Source of the DNA: Aurantiochytrium sp. KH105
Lineage: Eukaryota > Sar > Bigyra > Thraustochytrida > Thraustochytriidae
Reading direction: 5' to 3'
Assembly (NCBI GenBank): GCA_003116975.1
Contig: BGKB01000045.1
Span: 310,001-374,000 of the forward strand
DNA length: 64,000 bases
Positions 27,735 through 38,137 of the stretch are shown piece by piece (position 1 is the first letter of the stretch; the number at the start of each line of letters is the position of its first letter). Below the pieces are notes generated by a model that saw nothing but the letters and a program-made list of their open reading frames with translations, made no database searches and was not told the origin of the DNA. The position numbers were made by a program, and so were the translations under genes.

Positions 27735-29624
27735 ATGGACGAGGAGGAGGCGACGACTGCGTACGACGCGGTGCAGGGTGAGACGGGATGGCTACGCGAG
27801 GATGGAGGCGTGGTCCTCGTCTCGCTGGCTTTGCCGTTTGGATTTGCGGTAATTTTCTTTTCGCAGTGGCTCTTCCGCGACTATGAGGTGAACAGCCTGT
27901 CGGTGCAGGCTCTCTTTGCGACGACCTTTACGCTTTCAGTGAACATGCAGGCCCTGGTGCTGTTTGAGATCATGGGGGTTATGCACGCCGAGACGCGGTG
28001 GTTCATGTGGAAGGTAGATTTGTACAGCCTCATGGCCCTGCTGACGATGATCCTGCCTCTCAATATCCTTTGGGCAATTGTAAAGCAACAAGCTCGAGGC
28101 TTGCCCGTGAGAGGACGCGTCGCGGTCGTGGGGGCAATGTACGCCTTATTCCTCTTTGTGTATGATTCCCTTGGGACGCAAGTACCACAAGGGCGGGGGA
28201 CGAACTCTTGGACCGAGAGCGAGGATGAATCGACCTCTCTTGCAAAGCATTGGACGTTGAGCTCTTTGGAAGAGGTCTTGTGGCGCCTCGTCTCAATCGA
28301 GTACAGCGTGGGCAGGCTAGGCACGCTAGGTGTTGCGGCCATGGCGACGCTGAGCGGGTTCGGAGCCATCAATTCTCCATACCGACACTTGTCGATCTTT
28401 TTGCGTCCCTATAGTGATGAAGAGATTAGTAACATTGAGCAACGGGCGCTGCAAACGTTAGGCCTCGTTGCTTCAAAGAAGAAGCGATTAGCGCTTTTGT
28501 TGCAATCGACGCGGGCGCTTGGCCTCGACGCGTCCGGGGCAGAAATGGGATCAAGCGGGAGCGCCACAGGAAGCGGCCCGTTGCCAGTATCCGGAGCAGC
28601 ACCTCCTTTGGGCCCGGCGGCCGTGGGGGGCTCGAACTCATCGTCATCTTCTCTATCACCTTCACTGGCGTCTTCGGGATTGCAATCGGGTCTGGCGGGC
28701 ACAAGTGCGTCAAACTCGATGTCCACTTCTCCATCGGCAGGGGTGACACTCGGTGGGAGCAAGTCCTTACAACGATGGGGCACCTCGGCAGGAGTGAGCT
28801 CGTCGACCTTACTACCAAGCGCAAATTGGCTCGACAGGAAAAGTGCTCCACGCGCATTGATTATCTTGTCGCGCGTTCTTGGTTGCGTAAAGTGCGTGAT
28901 AATGCAATTTCTGCGGGTGGCGTGCGGATTCGAATTCGGACAGAACCGGGCGGTTGAGCTCCAAGTGCGCGAGTTGCGCAAAGAGGTGGAAACGCTGGAG
29001 GGTTTCCACCGCGAGCTGTTTCTGGATGTGAACGAGATGCACTTGAATCGCTCGCAGCTTCTTTTTTCGCGCACGCTGCGCGGTTTCTTTCACTATGCGT
29101 TGGGCTACGTGTTTTCTGGATACTGCGTGTACAAATGTGCAATCGTCTCGATCAATATACTGCTGGACCGAGATCCGCAAAAGGACCCAGTCACGCGTGG
29201 TTTTCAGATTTTCTTTATGTTTTTCCAGGTGGATTTAGACGTCCACTTTTGGTCACAAGTGATTTCGCTTGTGTTGGTGGGCGTGCTTTCGTTTGCGTCC
29301 GTTCGGGGCTTCTTGATTACCATTGCGAAGATTTTTCACCAGATCTCGACGTCGATGTCTTCAAATTCGGTTGTCCTTCTGCTGGGGCAGATGATGGGCA
29401 TGTACTTTATTTCGTTTGTGCTCTTACTGCGCATGAACCTTCCTGAGGATTATCGGCGTGTGGTGACGGCGGTCTTGGGCGGAGATTTGCACTTTAGCTT
29501 TTATCATCGATTCTTTGACCGCATTTTCCTGGGCTCGGCGCTCACGACGTCTGGGGTCATGTACTTTTTGCATCGCCAGCGCGAGGAGCGGACCAAGTTC
29601 CAGACCTTTGACAAGGCGGCATGA
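27735..29624 (+). CDS. GPHR: Golgi pH regulator / GPR89 family protein
   Basis: A 629-residue multi-pass protein of the ER/Golgi, an anion channel needed for luminal acidification in animals (plant relatives are GTG1/2). Family words are NMQALVLFEIMGVMHAETRWFMWK (in parts), MATLSGFGAINSPY, SKKKRLAL, the coiled coil ending HRELFLDVNEMH, DPVTRGFQIFF, DVHFWSQVISLVLVGVLSF, SSNSVVLLLGQMMGMYF and FYHRFFDRIFL. Human GPR89 has 455 residues. The excess is mainly a Gly/Ser/Ala low-complexity insertion at about residues 265-370 in the central loop, plus a short insert in the third loop. The insertion is in frame and has no splice sites that would clearly remove it. ATG 27735 lies just before the acidic N-terminus. 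Confidence 0.95.
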   Translation: MDEEEATTAYDAVQGETGWLREDGGVVLVSLALPFGFAVIFFSQWLFRDYEVNSLSVQALFATTFTLSVNMQALVLFEIMGVMHAETRWFMWKVDLYSLMALLTMILPLNILWAIVKQQARGLPVRGRVAVVGAMYALFLFVYDSLGTQVPQGRGTNSWTESEDESTSLAKHWTLSSLEEVLWRLVSIEYSVGRLGTLGVAAMATLSGFGAINSPYRHLSIFLRPYSDEEISNIEQRALQTLGLVASKKKRLALLLQSTRALGLDASGAEMGSSGSATGSGPLPVSGAAPPLGPAAVGGSNSSSSSLSPSLASSGLQSGLAGTSASNSMSTSPSAGVTLGGSKSLQRWGTSAGVSSSTLLPSANWLDRKSAPRALIILSRVLGCVKCVIMQFLRVACGFEFGQNRAVELQVRELRKEVETLEGFHRELFLDVNEMHLNRSQLLFSRTLRGFFHYALGYVFSGYCVYKCAIVSINILLDRDPQKDPVTRGFQIFFMFFQVDLDVHFWSQVISLVLVGVLSFASVRGFLITIAKIFHQISTSMSSNSVVLLLGQMMGMYFISFVLLLRMNLPEDYRRVVTAVLGGDLHFSFYHRFFDRIFLGSALTTSGVMYFLHRQREERTKFQTFDKAA

Positions 29625-30123
29625 CATGAGATGAGAAGATAGGAAAAGTATTGAGGAGCACTTTCTCGGCCATGCCATGTCATGCCATGCCATGCCATGC
29701 GCTTTTGTCGTCTCTCTTCTTGTCTTTGTATACTGTGGTCGGCTTCCTTGAAGACTTTTTTTCCTTCAATATGTTTCTTTACTTAAGCACTTTTTTTTGA
29801 TGCTGCTGTCCTTCTGCGACACGTTTGTGCTTTGCTTGAGATCAATGCAGAAAATGATCGAATTTTGATCATGTAGGTAGGCCCAAAGGCCTGTCGGCAT
29901 TCAAGAAGCTTTGTGTTGGTTTAACTTTTCCTCACGTGCCTTTTGCAATTTGCGCAGTTTCCCGGAAGGCCGTCATTGGTGTCGGATCTGTGCGTTGGAG
30001 TGCTGTAATTTACTGCGAGTCCTATGTTGGCAAGAGGAAAAAACAAACAGGAATAAATGGCAAGCACAAAAAGGCAAAAACAAGGGTCACACACATATGC
30101 ATTTGTTCTGAAAAAGAGATTGG
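29625..30123. other. Convergent intergenic region
   Basis: Between the GPHR and TM9SF stops. A (CATGC)n pentanucleotide run lies at about 29670-29701. No gene seen. Confidence 0.5.
29670..29701. repeat. (CCATG)n pentanucleotide repeat
   Basis: About six imperfect units; a short related run CATGGCATGG occurs at about 46675-46686. Confidence 0.85.
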
Positions 30124-31962
30124 TCAGTCGACGTGAATGTCGTGGTAGATGCGCTTAACAAACAGAGTAGCAGCAGCAGTTCCGATGGAGGCGGTCATGA
30201 GCCCGAGTGCAAAGCAAAAGGTGGTCATGTACGACAGGTAATAGGTGAGCTGGAGCGATCCGGTCATGTTTGTCTTGAATTCGTAAAAGTAGAGCGAGTA
30301 GCACCAAACGTAAAAGGCGGTGGAAAAGGATGCATAAAAGGTACACCACTGCCAGTTGTAGTCCTCGTGATTGAGCATGAAATATGTGGCGACGACGGTA
30401 ACGCTTCCCGTGACGATGATGAGAATGAGGTAGACGACAAAGAGAAAGCCAAAGACGTAGTATAGCTTGAAGGCCCAAAAGGATGTGAGAATAAAGTACA
30501 TCTCAATAAAGATGGCCCCGTACGGAAGCCATCCCGCGACGGGAATGATGACGAGGTGGCGCGTGAACCATGGCTGCTCTGGGATTTGTCTGGGCAAGGC
30601 ATTGACGCGGCAAGGAAAGGGTGTTCGCACGCCCCAGTTGCGGCCCATGACTGTCCCGAGGACGTTGAGGGGAAGCGCGACAACGGCCCAAACAAGAACG
30701 ATATACACCAGGGCGCCAAGCGGGATGAGGACCTGGGTTCCGTGGTATATTGACACGGCGTTGAGCATGAGGACGACGAGAAGGGATACGGTAGGCAGAA
30801 GCAAGGCGGTGGTGAGCATGCAGGCAATCCAGCGAGGTCCCTTTTTCGGGGCGTGATATTGCTGGTAGAGAACGGCCGAGGCGTATCCGCTGACGACGGA
30901 GGTGGCGGCGTAGGATACGAGCGTTGCGGAGATGAGGGCGCCAGGGTCGACGTAAAGCGATCCGGCGATGGCCATGAGAATGACGCAGAGAACGAGCGCA
31001 GTCATTTGCATGCCGGTGCCGAAGCAGGCTGCGTAGAGGATGAGGTGCGGCGGTCTTCTAAAGACGTCACCGTGGATCTGTTTCCAGCCAGCGTCGTCGC
31101 CAAAGTCCCGATCGAAGCCGTCGAACTCTTTGTCTGTGGCGTAGCGCGCGAGATCATTTTTGAGCGTGCGCATGAGAATGAGAGAAACGAGACCACAAAG
31201 GAAGACGACCATCATGAATGCATTGAATATGCTGAACCAATGGATTTGGTGCTCGAAGAAGCTGTAGTCGAGGTAGCGATTGAAGCGTTCTGCAAATGTT
31301 TTTTCCACGGGGACCCACTCGACAGAGTAGGAGAAGACGAGTTTGACGTTGGGCTCGACCTTGCGTCGCTCCTTGGAGCTGAGGTTGACCTCAATGATTT
31401 GGTTTCCATTGTATCCGATCGTGAGGGCTTTGTGGGTGAAGATGTGGGAGGGCATGACGGCGTGTTCATGCGAGGTGTCCTTTTCGAGCTCTTCGAGTTC
31501 CTCTTTGGAGGCTGCGATTTCGCCGACCATGCCCCACACGGGCAGGTCGTCGATGAAGAGCTGGTACCAGTAGTGCTGGCTGATGGCATACTTGAATGTT
31601 TCAGCCTGTTCTGGGGTGAGCGTTTGGGAGCAGAGTTCCCTGCGCGGGACATTGATGCCAAAGTTCATGGTCATGGCGGACTGCACAAGATCATTGCCTT
31701 CGAGGACCTCGCCGATGCCGACGTACTTTTTGCGGGTGTGAAAGTTTCCCTCGGGGACACAAAAGGGGAGACTGTAGTAGGTGTACGTCTCTTGCGGGTT
31801 GTGGTACGGGCCGATCTTGTTGAGCCAGAGCACGACGGGTTCTTTGTCGGCGTAGACGTGGGTGTTTTCATCGGCCTGCACGAAGGGGATGACTGCGAGC
31901 GCGGCGAGGACGACGGCGAGGAGCGCAGCTGCGCGCTCGGTCAGAAGCCTCCTCCTGGCCAT
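30124..31962 (-). CDS. Transmembrane 9 superfamily (EMP70) protein
   Basis: A 612-residue nonaspanin. A signal peptide (LLAVVLAALAVIPFVQA, cut after about residue 30) precedes the luminal EMP70 domain: VVLWLNKIGPYHNPQETYTY, SLPFCVPEG, GEVLEGNDLVQSAM. Nine membrane helices fill residues about 240-612. Conserved words are SFFEHQIHWFSIFNAFMMV, LYAACFGTGMQM, NALPRQIPEQPW and GWLPYGAIFIEMYFILTS. The terminal RIYHDIHVD resembles the conserved KxD-type COPI/Golgi-retention tail. TM9SF proteins act in Golgi/endosome sorting of membrane proteins and in adhesion. The sequence is nearest the TM9SF1/3 type by eye. TAGGCCTA copies lie about 320 bp upstream of the ATG. Confidence 0.95.
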   Translation of the reverse strand: MARRRLLTERAAALLAVVLAALAVIPFVQADENTHVYADKEPVVLWLNKIGPYHNPQETYTYYSLPFCVPEGNFHTRKKYVGIGEVLEGNDLVQSAMTMNFGINVPRRELCSQTLTPEQAETFKYAISQHYWYQLFIDDLPVWGMVGEIAASKEELEELEKDTSHEHAVMPSHIFTHKALTIGYNGNQIIEVNLSSKERRKVEPNVKLVFSYSVEWVPVEKTFAERFNRYLDYSFFEHQIHWFSIFNAFMMVVFLCGLVSLILMRTLKNDLARYATDKEFDGFDRDFGDDAGWKQIHGDVFRRPPHLILYAACFGTGMQMTALVLCVILMAIAGSLYVDPGALISATLVSYAATSVVSGYASAVLYQQYHAPKKGPRWIACMLTTALLLPTVSLLVVLMLNAVSIYHGTQVLIPLGALVYIVLVWAVVALPLNVLGTVMGRNWGVRTPFPCRVNALPRQIPEQPWFTRHLVIIPVAGWLPYGAIFIEMYFILTSFWAFKLYYVFGFLFVVYLILIIVTGSVTVVATYFMLNHEDYNWQWCTFYASFSTAFYVWCYSLYFYEFKTNMTGSLQLTYYLSYMTTFCFALGLMTASIGTAAATLFVKRIYHDIHVD

Positions 31963-33849
31963 GTTCCCGTGACGCGTATCGAGTCGAAAGTTTCGTTTCG
32001 CCTTTGCTTCGTCGGCTCGAAAAGGCGGTTTGGGACAGCGTGCGCCTTGGCGTTGTGGGGAAAGGGGGCGAGGGAGGGGGAGAGGGGAGGGCAGGGGCAG
32101 GCCGGAAAGGTCGGCGTAGGCGGCCGCCGTTCGTCGTGCTTTCCGCGCTCTGGCCCGCTCGCTCCCTCGCGCGCTTGCTTGCTCGCTCTATGTAGCACTC
32201 ACTCATTGCTCAGTCAGTCAGTCAGTCATCGATGATCCCGGGAGTTCCCGCTGTTCCCCAGTATACTTCTAGCCTAGTATAGTAGGCCTACTAGGCCTAG
32301 ATGGTGTCTTGATCTCGTCTCGAATGAACATCATCAACCAACCACGTGCCGGGGCTATAGTTTGGGCCATCGACAACTTTTCCAACCTCCTGCTACTGGC
32401 GTGGCAGGCACAGCAACAGCAACGGCCGTCCGCGTACGTGCGTCAGCGTGCAGCTGCACTTTGTCGAATACTGTTCTCCGCAGCCGGCCTCTCTGGCTGA
32501 TCACGGTCATTGTTTTGCGTGCGTCTCTTACCGGTCCTGGCGGCCTCGCGCGGTGGTGCTGCGCTGTCTGCGCCACCGGACCCCGATCTGAGCCGGGCCG
32601 GCGACGCCATCCCCTACGAACGCCGCTGCAGACCGCGGGCTCCCCCGTAGCACCGGCCGCCCGAAACACAGCCGGGCCCGCGCATGCCAGGCGGAGCAGG
32701 CCAGTGCGCGCGCGAGCCTCGCGCCGGCCGGCGAGGCCCTGCGTTCTTGGCGCGGGCGCGAGGCCGCGGGCGCGGGGCCGGGCGCACGGCTGCGCCTCTG
32801 GCGCATGGCAATGCGTGGAATGAACTCACATGCCTAGGCCGCGCTCCTTGGGCGGCCTCTCTGCGTCGGCTGCCCACCGGCACGCCCGCGAGAGCACTCC
32901 ACGCGCCCCCGGGACGGCGGAGAGGGGGAGGGGGAGGGAAGGGGACGCGCGTCTCTGCGCCCTCTCTCGGGGCTGGCTGCGGAGACTGGTGGTGGCCGGC
33001 CAGAGGGGCGGCGCAGTGCTTTGCGGGGCTGCGGGAAATCCGCCCAGGTTCGCAGAGCTTGCTTCCCTGCGCGTAGCCCTGCAGCATGCCGAGCGCGGGG
33101 CAAGCGTCAGGGCCCGCAGCTTCGAGATGGTGCGGGGCGCCACGGGTCTCACACAGGGTTGTGTTCTTGCGAATACGGACCGTCCTTTCAACGCAGCGCG
33201 CGACGGCCTTGGTGCTGAAGGGAGGGGAGGAGGGGGGAGGGGGAGGGGGCGGTAGCGTGGAGCTACGCCCGCCTTTCTCTTGCCGGTGGAGGAGGACGGG
33301 GGCGGGAGCGAAGGAGGGGGAGGCAGGGGGGCAGGTCAGAGGGCTCAAGGCGAGGCGAGATAAGAAGACGGGATTCCGCAGCCATCCCGCGCCACCGCGT
33401 TGGCATCGGCCACCGCACTTCCCGACTTCCCGCCAGCCATGTATAGTAGATAAACAGACAGACCTCTCTCTCCTTACTAGTGGGGCAGTCAACCCAGTGC
33501 TTCGTCCTGCCGCTTTGCGCGTCCACCGACACTGGCACGTTCTGCCCCCCTGCGTCGCGCCCCACAGCCTTGCGCCGCAATATTGAGAGGGGAAGAGCAG
33601 ACAGTGGAAAGGTGTGGTCAACTGATTCGCGATGATCTGAGGGAGCTGCGGTGTCTCCGAGGCAAAGGAGGCGCGGCAGGCCTGCCTCAACCTGAGGCTG
33701 CGCGTTGTTGGCTGGCAGGCTGGGCAGGCCAGGCCTTCAGCATGAGTAGTCAGGGCGCAGCGGCAGCAGACGGTGCCGAAGCGCAAGCGGAACGGAGCGG
33801 CCCCAGAAAGACAGAGAGAGACGGATCAAGACTGGCCGCAACTCCATGC

Positions 33850-33887
33850 GATCGATCGATTGATCGATCGATCGATCGATCGATCGA
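33850..33887. repeat. (GATC)n tetranucleotide repeat
   Basis: About nine units with one GATT interruption. Each unit is itself a palindrome, so the tract can fold on itself. Confidence 0.92.
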
Positions 33888-36800
33888 GGGCGTGACCGAC
33901 TGCAACTGCAACGCGACGCGACGCGACACGGCGAGGCGATTGGCAGTGCCGGTGGGAGACTGGGTGGGGTGTTCCGCCGGCCGCCTCTGCCTCACACTTG
34001 CAGAGTCCGCAGTGGCATCGGCGGACGGACGGCCCGGGCCGTCCGTTGGCGCAGGATGTAGCTGGCCTTGACTGACTGGTCGAGTGAGTGGTGCCAGGGG
34101 CAGGCCGCCAACCACCAGCGGCAATAGCCAGGCAGTTGCAGATACTACGGAGAGAATTAATCCCACAGCTCGGAGGTTGCAAAGGTAAGCCCCGGCGAAA
34201 CTCAACAAATCCCCTCCTCAACGGGTTGCGTTCGCGCTGGACCACTGCGACTGACCTCCGATATACAGAGGGGCTGATGGCTGTGGGGAGTGCGAGTATG
34301 TGGGAAACGAATTCTGCCCTCCTCATCCCGTTCGATCGGCCAGACCCCCACATGGGGTAAGGTGCCGCTGTAGGGGATCGCACAAGCACGCTGCAAGCAG
34401 CGAGTTCGCGGCACGCGGCTAGCATGATGCTTACCATCTCTTAGGCTATCGGAGGGTTGCTTCAGTAGCTGTAGCAATGGCTTGGCTTATCGAGTCGCCT
34501 TGCGAATAGCGAAAACCAACAAAGATGTTGTTTTCCCCTTCTGGGAATGCGGAGAAATGAAGGAAATGCGTAGTAGAATGAATCGAGCAAAGCGCCTGGC
34601 CGGTCGACCAGGTTCAGGGCAACCTAACCATCCGTGGCCGTGCGAACATGCTTAGAATAAATGAACGAACAAACTCGGACTCGGATTAAACGAATGAAGG
34701 AAATTTTATGTAACTTCGACCAGTCGGGGCCCGAGACAACCTCCTTGTTCCTTGCTTCTCCTTGTGCGCGGCCGCGGGCAGCAACGCGCCTGCCATTGTC
34801 AGTTCTTTGGTCGCAGCCCAGGCTTGGCATGCCAGCCACCATGCCAGCCGCGGGCCGCCAGCCACCAGCAGCAAGCGAGCCCACGCGTCGCCCACGATTA
34901 TGGCAGCCACCAGGGCTTGTCAGCCTGCCACAGCCAATCAGTCCACAGCCAGTCGGGCGGCCACAGCCAGCCAGGCTGGCGGCGCATGGGCTTGTTCTTG
35001 GGGCGCTCGCGATCTGTAGGAAATCATCGCGAATCGGTCTTTGCTACTCAGAAGGATCATGACTACAGCCTCCCCACGGCTCAGCCCTGCCAAGCCCCAC
35101 AGCAGCGCAGCATGCCTTCATGCCTGCGTGCCGGGCTGCCTGCCTACCCGGCTGCGGGAGCAATGCAGATAGGCTCCGCCGCAGCCGGACCTACAAACGT
35201 GCGCGCCACCGTGACTGGCCTGAGCGCTTCGCGCAGAACGTTGGGGGTCTGCGCAGTGGCCGTCGTGGATGCCCTCTCCCTCCCTCAAACGGCGGCGACG
35301 GTCTTGCGCCAATCAGAAGGAGAGAAAGAAAGAACCCAACAAACGATTGCGACCAACGGACCGACCGCCCGATCGATCACCATCCCCTGGTCGATCCATC
35401 GACCTGCCCTCTGGGTTTGCTGGCGGGGCATGCTGCATGAGCCTGGGTTGCCTGAGAGGCTGCTTTGTGCCCGACTCCCTCTGCTTTGGCTGGCATGGTA
35501 GCAGGAGCCAGCAGCCCGGGGCAGCTGCAGCTGCGGCAGCGTGCAGCAAAAGACGTTAGGGTGTGGGCTCCGTCGCTTCTACTTTTGCGGCACGGCGCGC
35601 TTCTCTCCTGCGGCTGCTCTTTTCTATTCCTTGTGTGTCATAATTCTGCTCCCTCTGCTCCCCTACCCTCTACTCCTCTTTCGTACGCGGCAGCGGCCAG
35701 CTGCTTGCGCACCTGCTTCCCTTCGCTCTCTGCTCCCCTCGCTGTTCCCTCAGAGCAGGAAGCCGTGCCAGTACTGGCCCGCTGCACGGGTCCTCTGGCG
35801 CCGCGCCCCTCCCCTCCCTCCCTCCTCGTGCGCGGTCCATTATTATTTTCCATCTCGGTGTCCTTATGCTTCCGCGCACCTGCCCTTTCCCCATACTGCG
35901 CGCCCCACACAGTGTCCGCGGCGCGGTGGCCTCAGCCTCCTCAACGCTGCGCGTAGCAGCAGGGAAAGGAAGAAGGGACCCAGAGGGGGAGTGTGTCTGG
36001 GAGGGGGGGAGGGGAGTCCGAGAGAGGGGGAGCTTGAGGGAGGGAGTCGGAGAGAAAGGGAGTTTTGAAGGGAGGTAGTAAGAGGGGAGATCGAGAGACA
36101 GTGGAAGAGCGCGCCTACGTGCGCCGCCGTCCGCGGCGGCCGGACGCACGACCGACCAGTGAGGGCAGGGAGGCAGGCGCACAGGCAGGAGCCGTGGAGG
36201 TGAGCCGCCGGAGGTCTAACGGGGTCTCCGCGGCGCCTCGGGACCGTAGAGGCGGCGCGCGGCGGCGGTCGGCGGCGGTCGGCGGCGAGGGGCGGCGCGC
36301 GCAGGCCGCGGAGGCCAGGCGCGGTCGCGGGGCTACGCGCGCTGGAGAGCATTCGCCCTCACACCGCCCCACGCACCCCGCAGCACGTCGGCAGCTGCCT
36401 AGTCGCGGAGGGCGAAACAGTTGGTCCCAGGCGAGATAAGTTTCCACTAGCCGCGCTCCGCCCGACTTCGGACGGCTGGCGGGCGCCGCGCCGCGTCGCC
36501 TGCCTGTCTTGCAGCACCTCTCGGGCCCGGCCGCGGCACTCTCCACGTTTTCCGGAGCGCGCGCGAGGCTCGCTCCCCCGCCTCTCCCCCCGTGTCTCTG
36601 CTTTCGTCACCAGCGCGTCGCGGCTGCAGGACAGGCGCGGGCGCAATCCTGAGAGGGCAAGGTGGTAGTGCCCCGCAGAGGGCGCGCTGAAGGGTGGGCT
36701 GCCAGGGCAGGCGACCAGTGGGCGTTCGGGTTAGCCCTGGCGACGGGCGGAAGGGAAGGCAGGGCAACGCCGCGAGGGCTGAGGGAGTGTGGGGCTGGGG

Positions 36801-37508
36801 GCTGGTAGGGGGCGTGGCAGGCGTTAAGCCGCGCGGCAAGAGCGCATGGCCACGCAGGCCGCCGTCGGCTGTGGCCAGTGGGCAGGCTGACCGCGGGGCG
36901 CGGGCCGTCCGTCCCCGCAGAGGCGACCTGCATGGCTGAGGGAAGGGTGGGGAGGCGGGGGCGAGGGCAGGGGAAAATCCGACACCAATGCAGGCGGGCC
37001 CGCTGTGGGGCCATGGGCAGGCAGGCCAGTGGCAAGGAAGCAAAGAAGCAAGAAAGCAAGAAAGAAGTAAGGAAAATAATGAGTGAATAATATGGGGGAA
37101 GAAAGAGGGGAGGGGAATGGACGATCGAAAGCAGAGGGAAAGAAAGAAAGAAAGAAAGCAAGAAAGAATGACAGAAGGAAAGAGGGAGGGCGTGCTGCAT
37201 TGGGGGAGAGGGTGCAGAGGGGCAGAGGGGCAGAGGGGAGGGAGGGCTGAGAGAGGGGAAAGCGCCGCTAGGAGGTCAAGGTGCAGAGCGGGCGACAAAC
37301 CTTCAACCAGCGTCCAACAGGCCGAGCCCCGAGCCGCCAACGCCAAGCCCCGCTAGGCAGAGACAGAGGCGCCGCGCGGCCGGCGCGTCGCGAGCGCGCC
37401 TGCGAGCGCGAGGACGCGCGAGGAGGCGTGCCGCGCAGGCAGCAGGCGTCCGCGCGCGCGAGCGAGCGCGCGAGCGAGCGAGCTAGCTGCGCGCGAGAGG
37501 CGCGTCTG

Positions 37509-37534
37509 CTTGCTTTGCTTTGCTTTGCTTTGCT
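37509..37534. repeat. (CTTTG)n pentanucleotide repeat
   Basis: Five near-perfect units followed by two TTAGC variants, about 600 bp upstream of the AP2 gene. Confidence 0.85.
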
Positions 37535-38137
37535 TAGCTTAGCTTTGACCGCGAGCGAGCGCGAGTCGATCAGGTCGTCGTCCGTCGAGCCGCCGGCTGC
37601 CGTCGCCGGGTCGCCCTCCCGTTGCGTAGCGGTCGCGCGCGCGCGCGCGCCGAGGCGAGGCGAGCCGGAGCGGTGGCGTCTGGCTGCGCCGCTGCGAAGC
37701 GTGCGCCGCGACAGTCGCCCAGCGTACGACTCCTTTCCCTCTTTTCGCCCATCTCCCCTTCCTTTTCTTTCCCCTAATCTCCCTCTCCACGTGAGACCCG
37801 CGTCTACTTCAACAGAGAAGAAGAAGTCGCGAGGCCAGGCGAGACCTGCCGCTCTCTCGACCTCTGCCCCCCCTTCCCCCCCATCCTTGCACGCAGGCAC
37901 ATAAGCGAGCTGTCGTCGACGAGTCGCGCCGTGCCGCGCCGACCGTGCGAGCGAGCAAGCTGATCAGCGAGCGCCTCGCCACACCCCAGCGTTGCGGCAA
38001 AAACAGCCTCTCTGGAAGCGGAGGCTGCCACAGCTCAAGAACGCAAGGCTCGGCTCGGAAGGCAGAGAAGTCCAGAGGACACGCAGAGTCACCCGCTTAG
38101 CATTGCGCCACGCCGCGCGGGGGTCTGCAAATCGAAA

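Larger units (their letters stand above)
31963..38137. other. Long gene-poor GC-rich region
   Basis: About 6.2 kb without a frame I can call a gene. All sizeable ORFs on both strands are low-complexity Arg/Ala/Pro/Gly translations with no domain words. Contents: (CAGT)n near 32209-32227, a double TAGGCCTA at 32283-32299, (GATC)n at about 33850-33887, repeated CAGCCA words at about 34820-34980, polypurine tracts at about 35955-36110 and 37075-37265, and (TTTGC)n at about 37509-37534. It may be the regulatory region or long leader of the AP2 gene, contain a non-coding RNA, or hold degraded mobile DNA. Confidence 0.5.

Noticed and set aside
36447..37346. A 299-codon minus-strand ORF in the gene-poor region
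   Set aside because: It is low-complexity Ser/Pro/Leu/Arg translation of polypyrimidine DNA with no domain.
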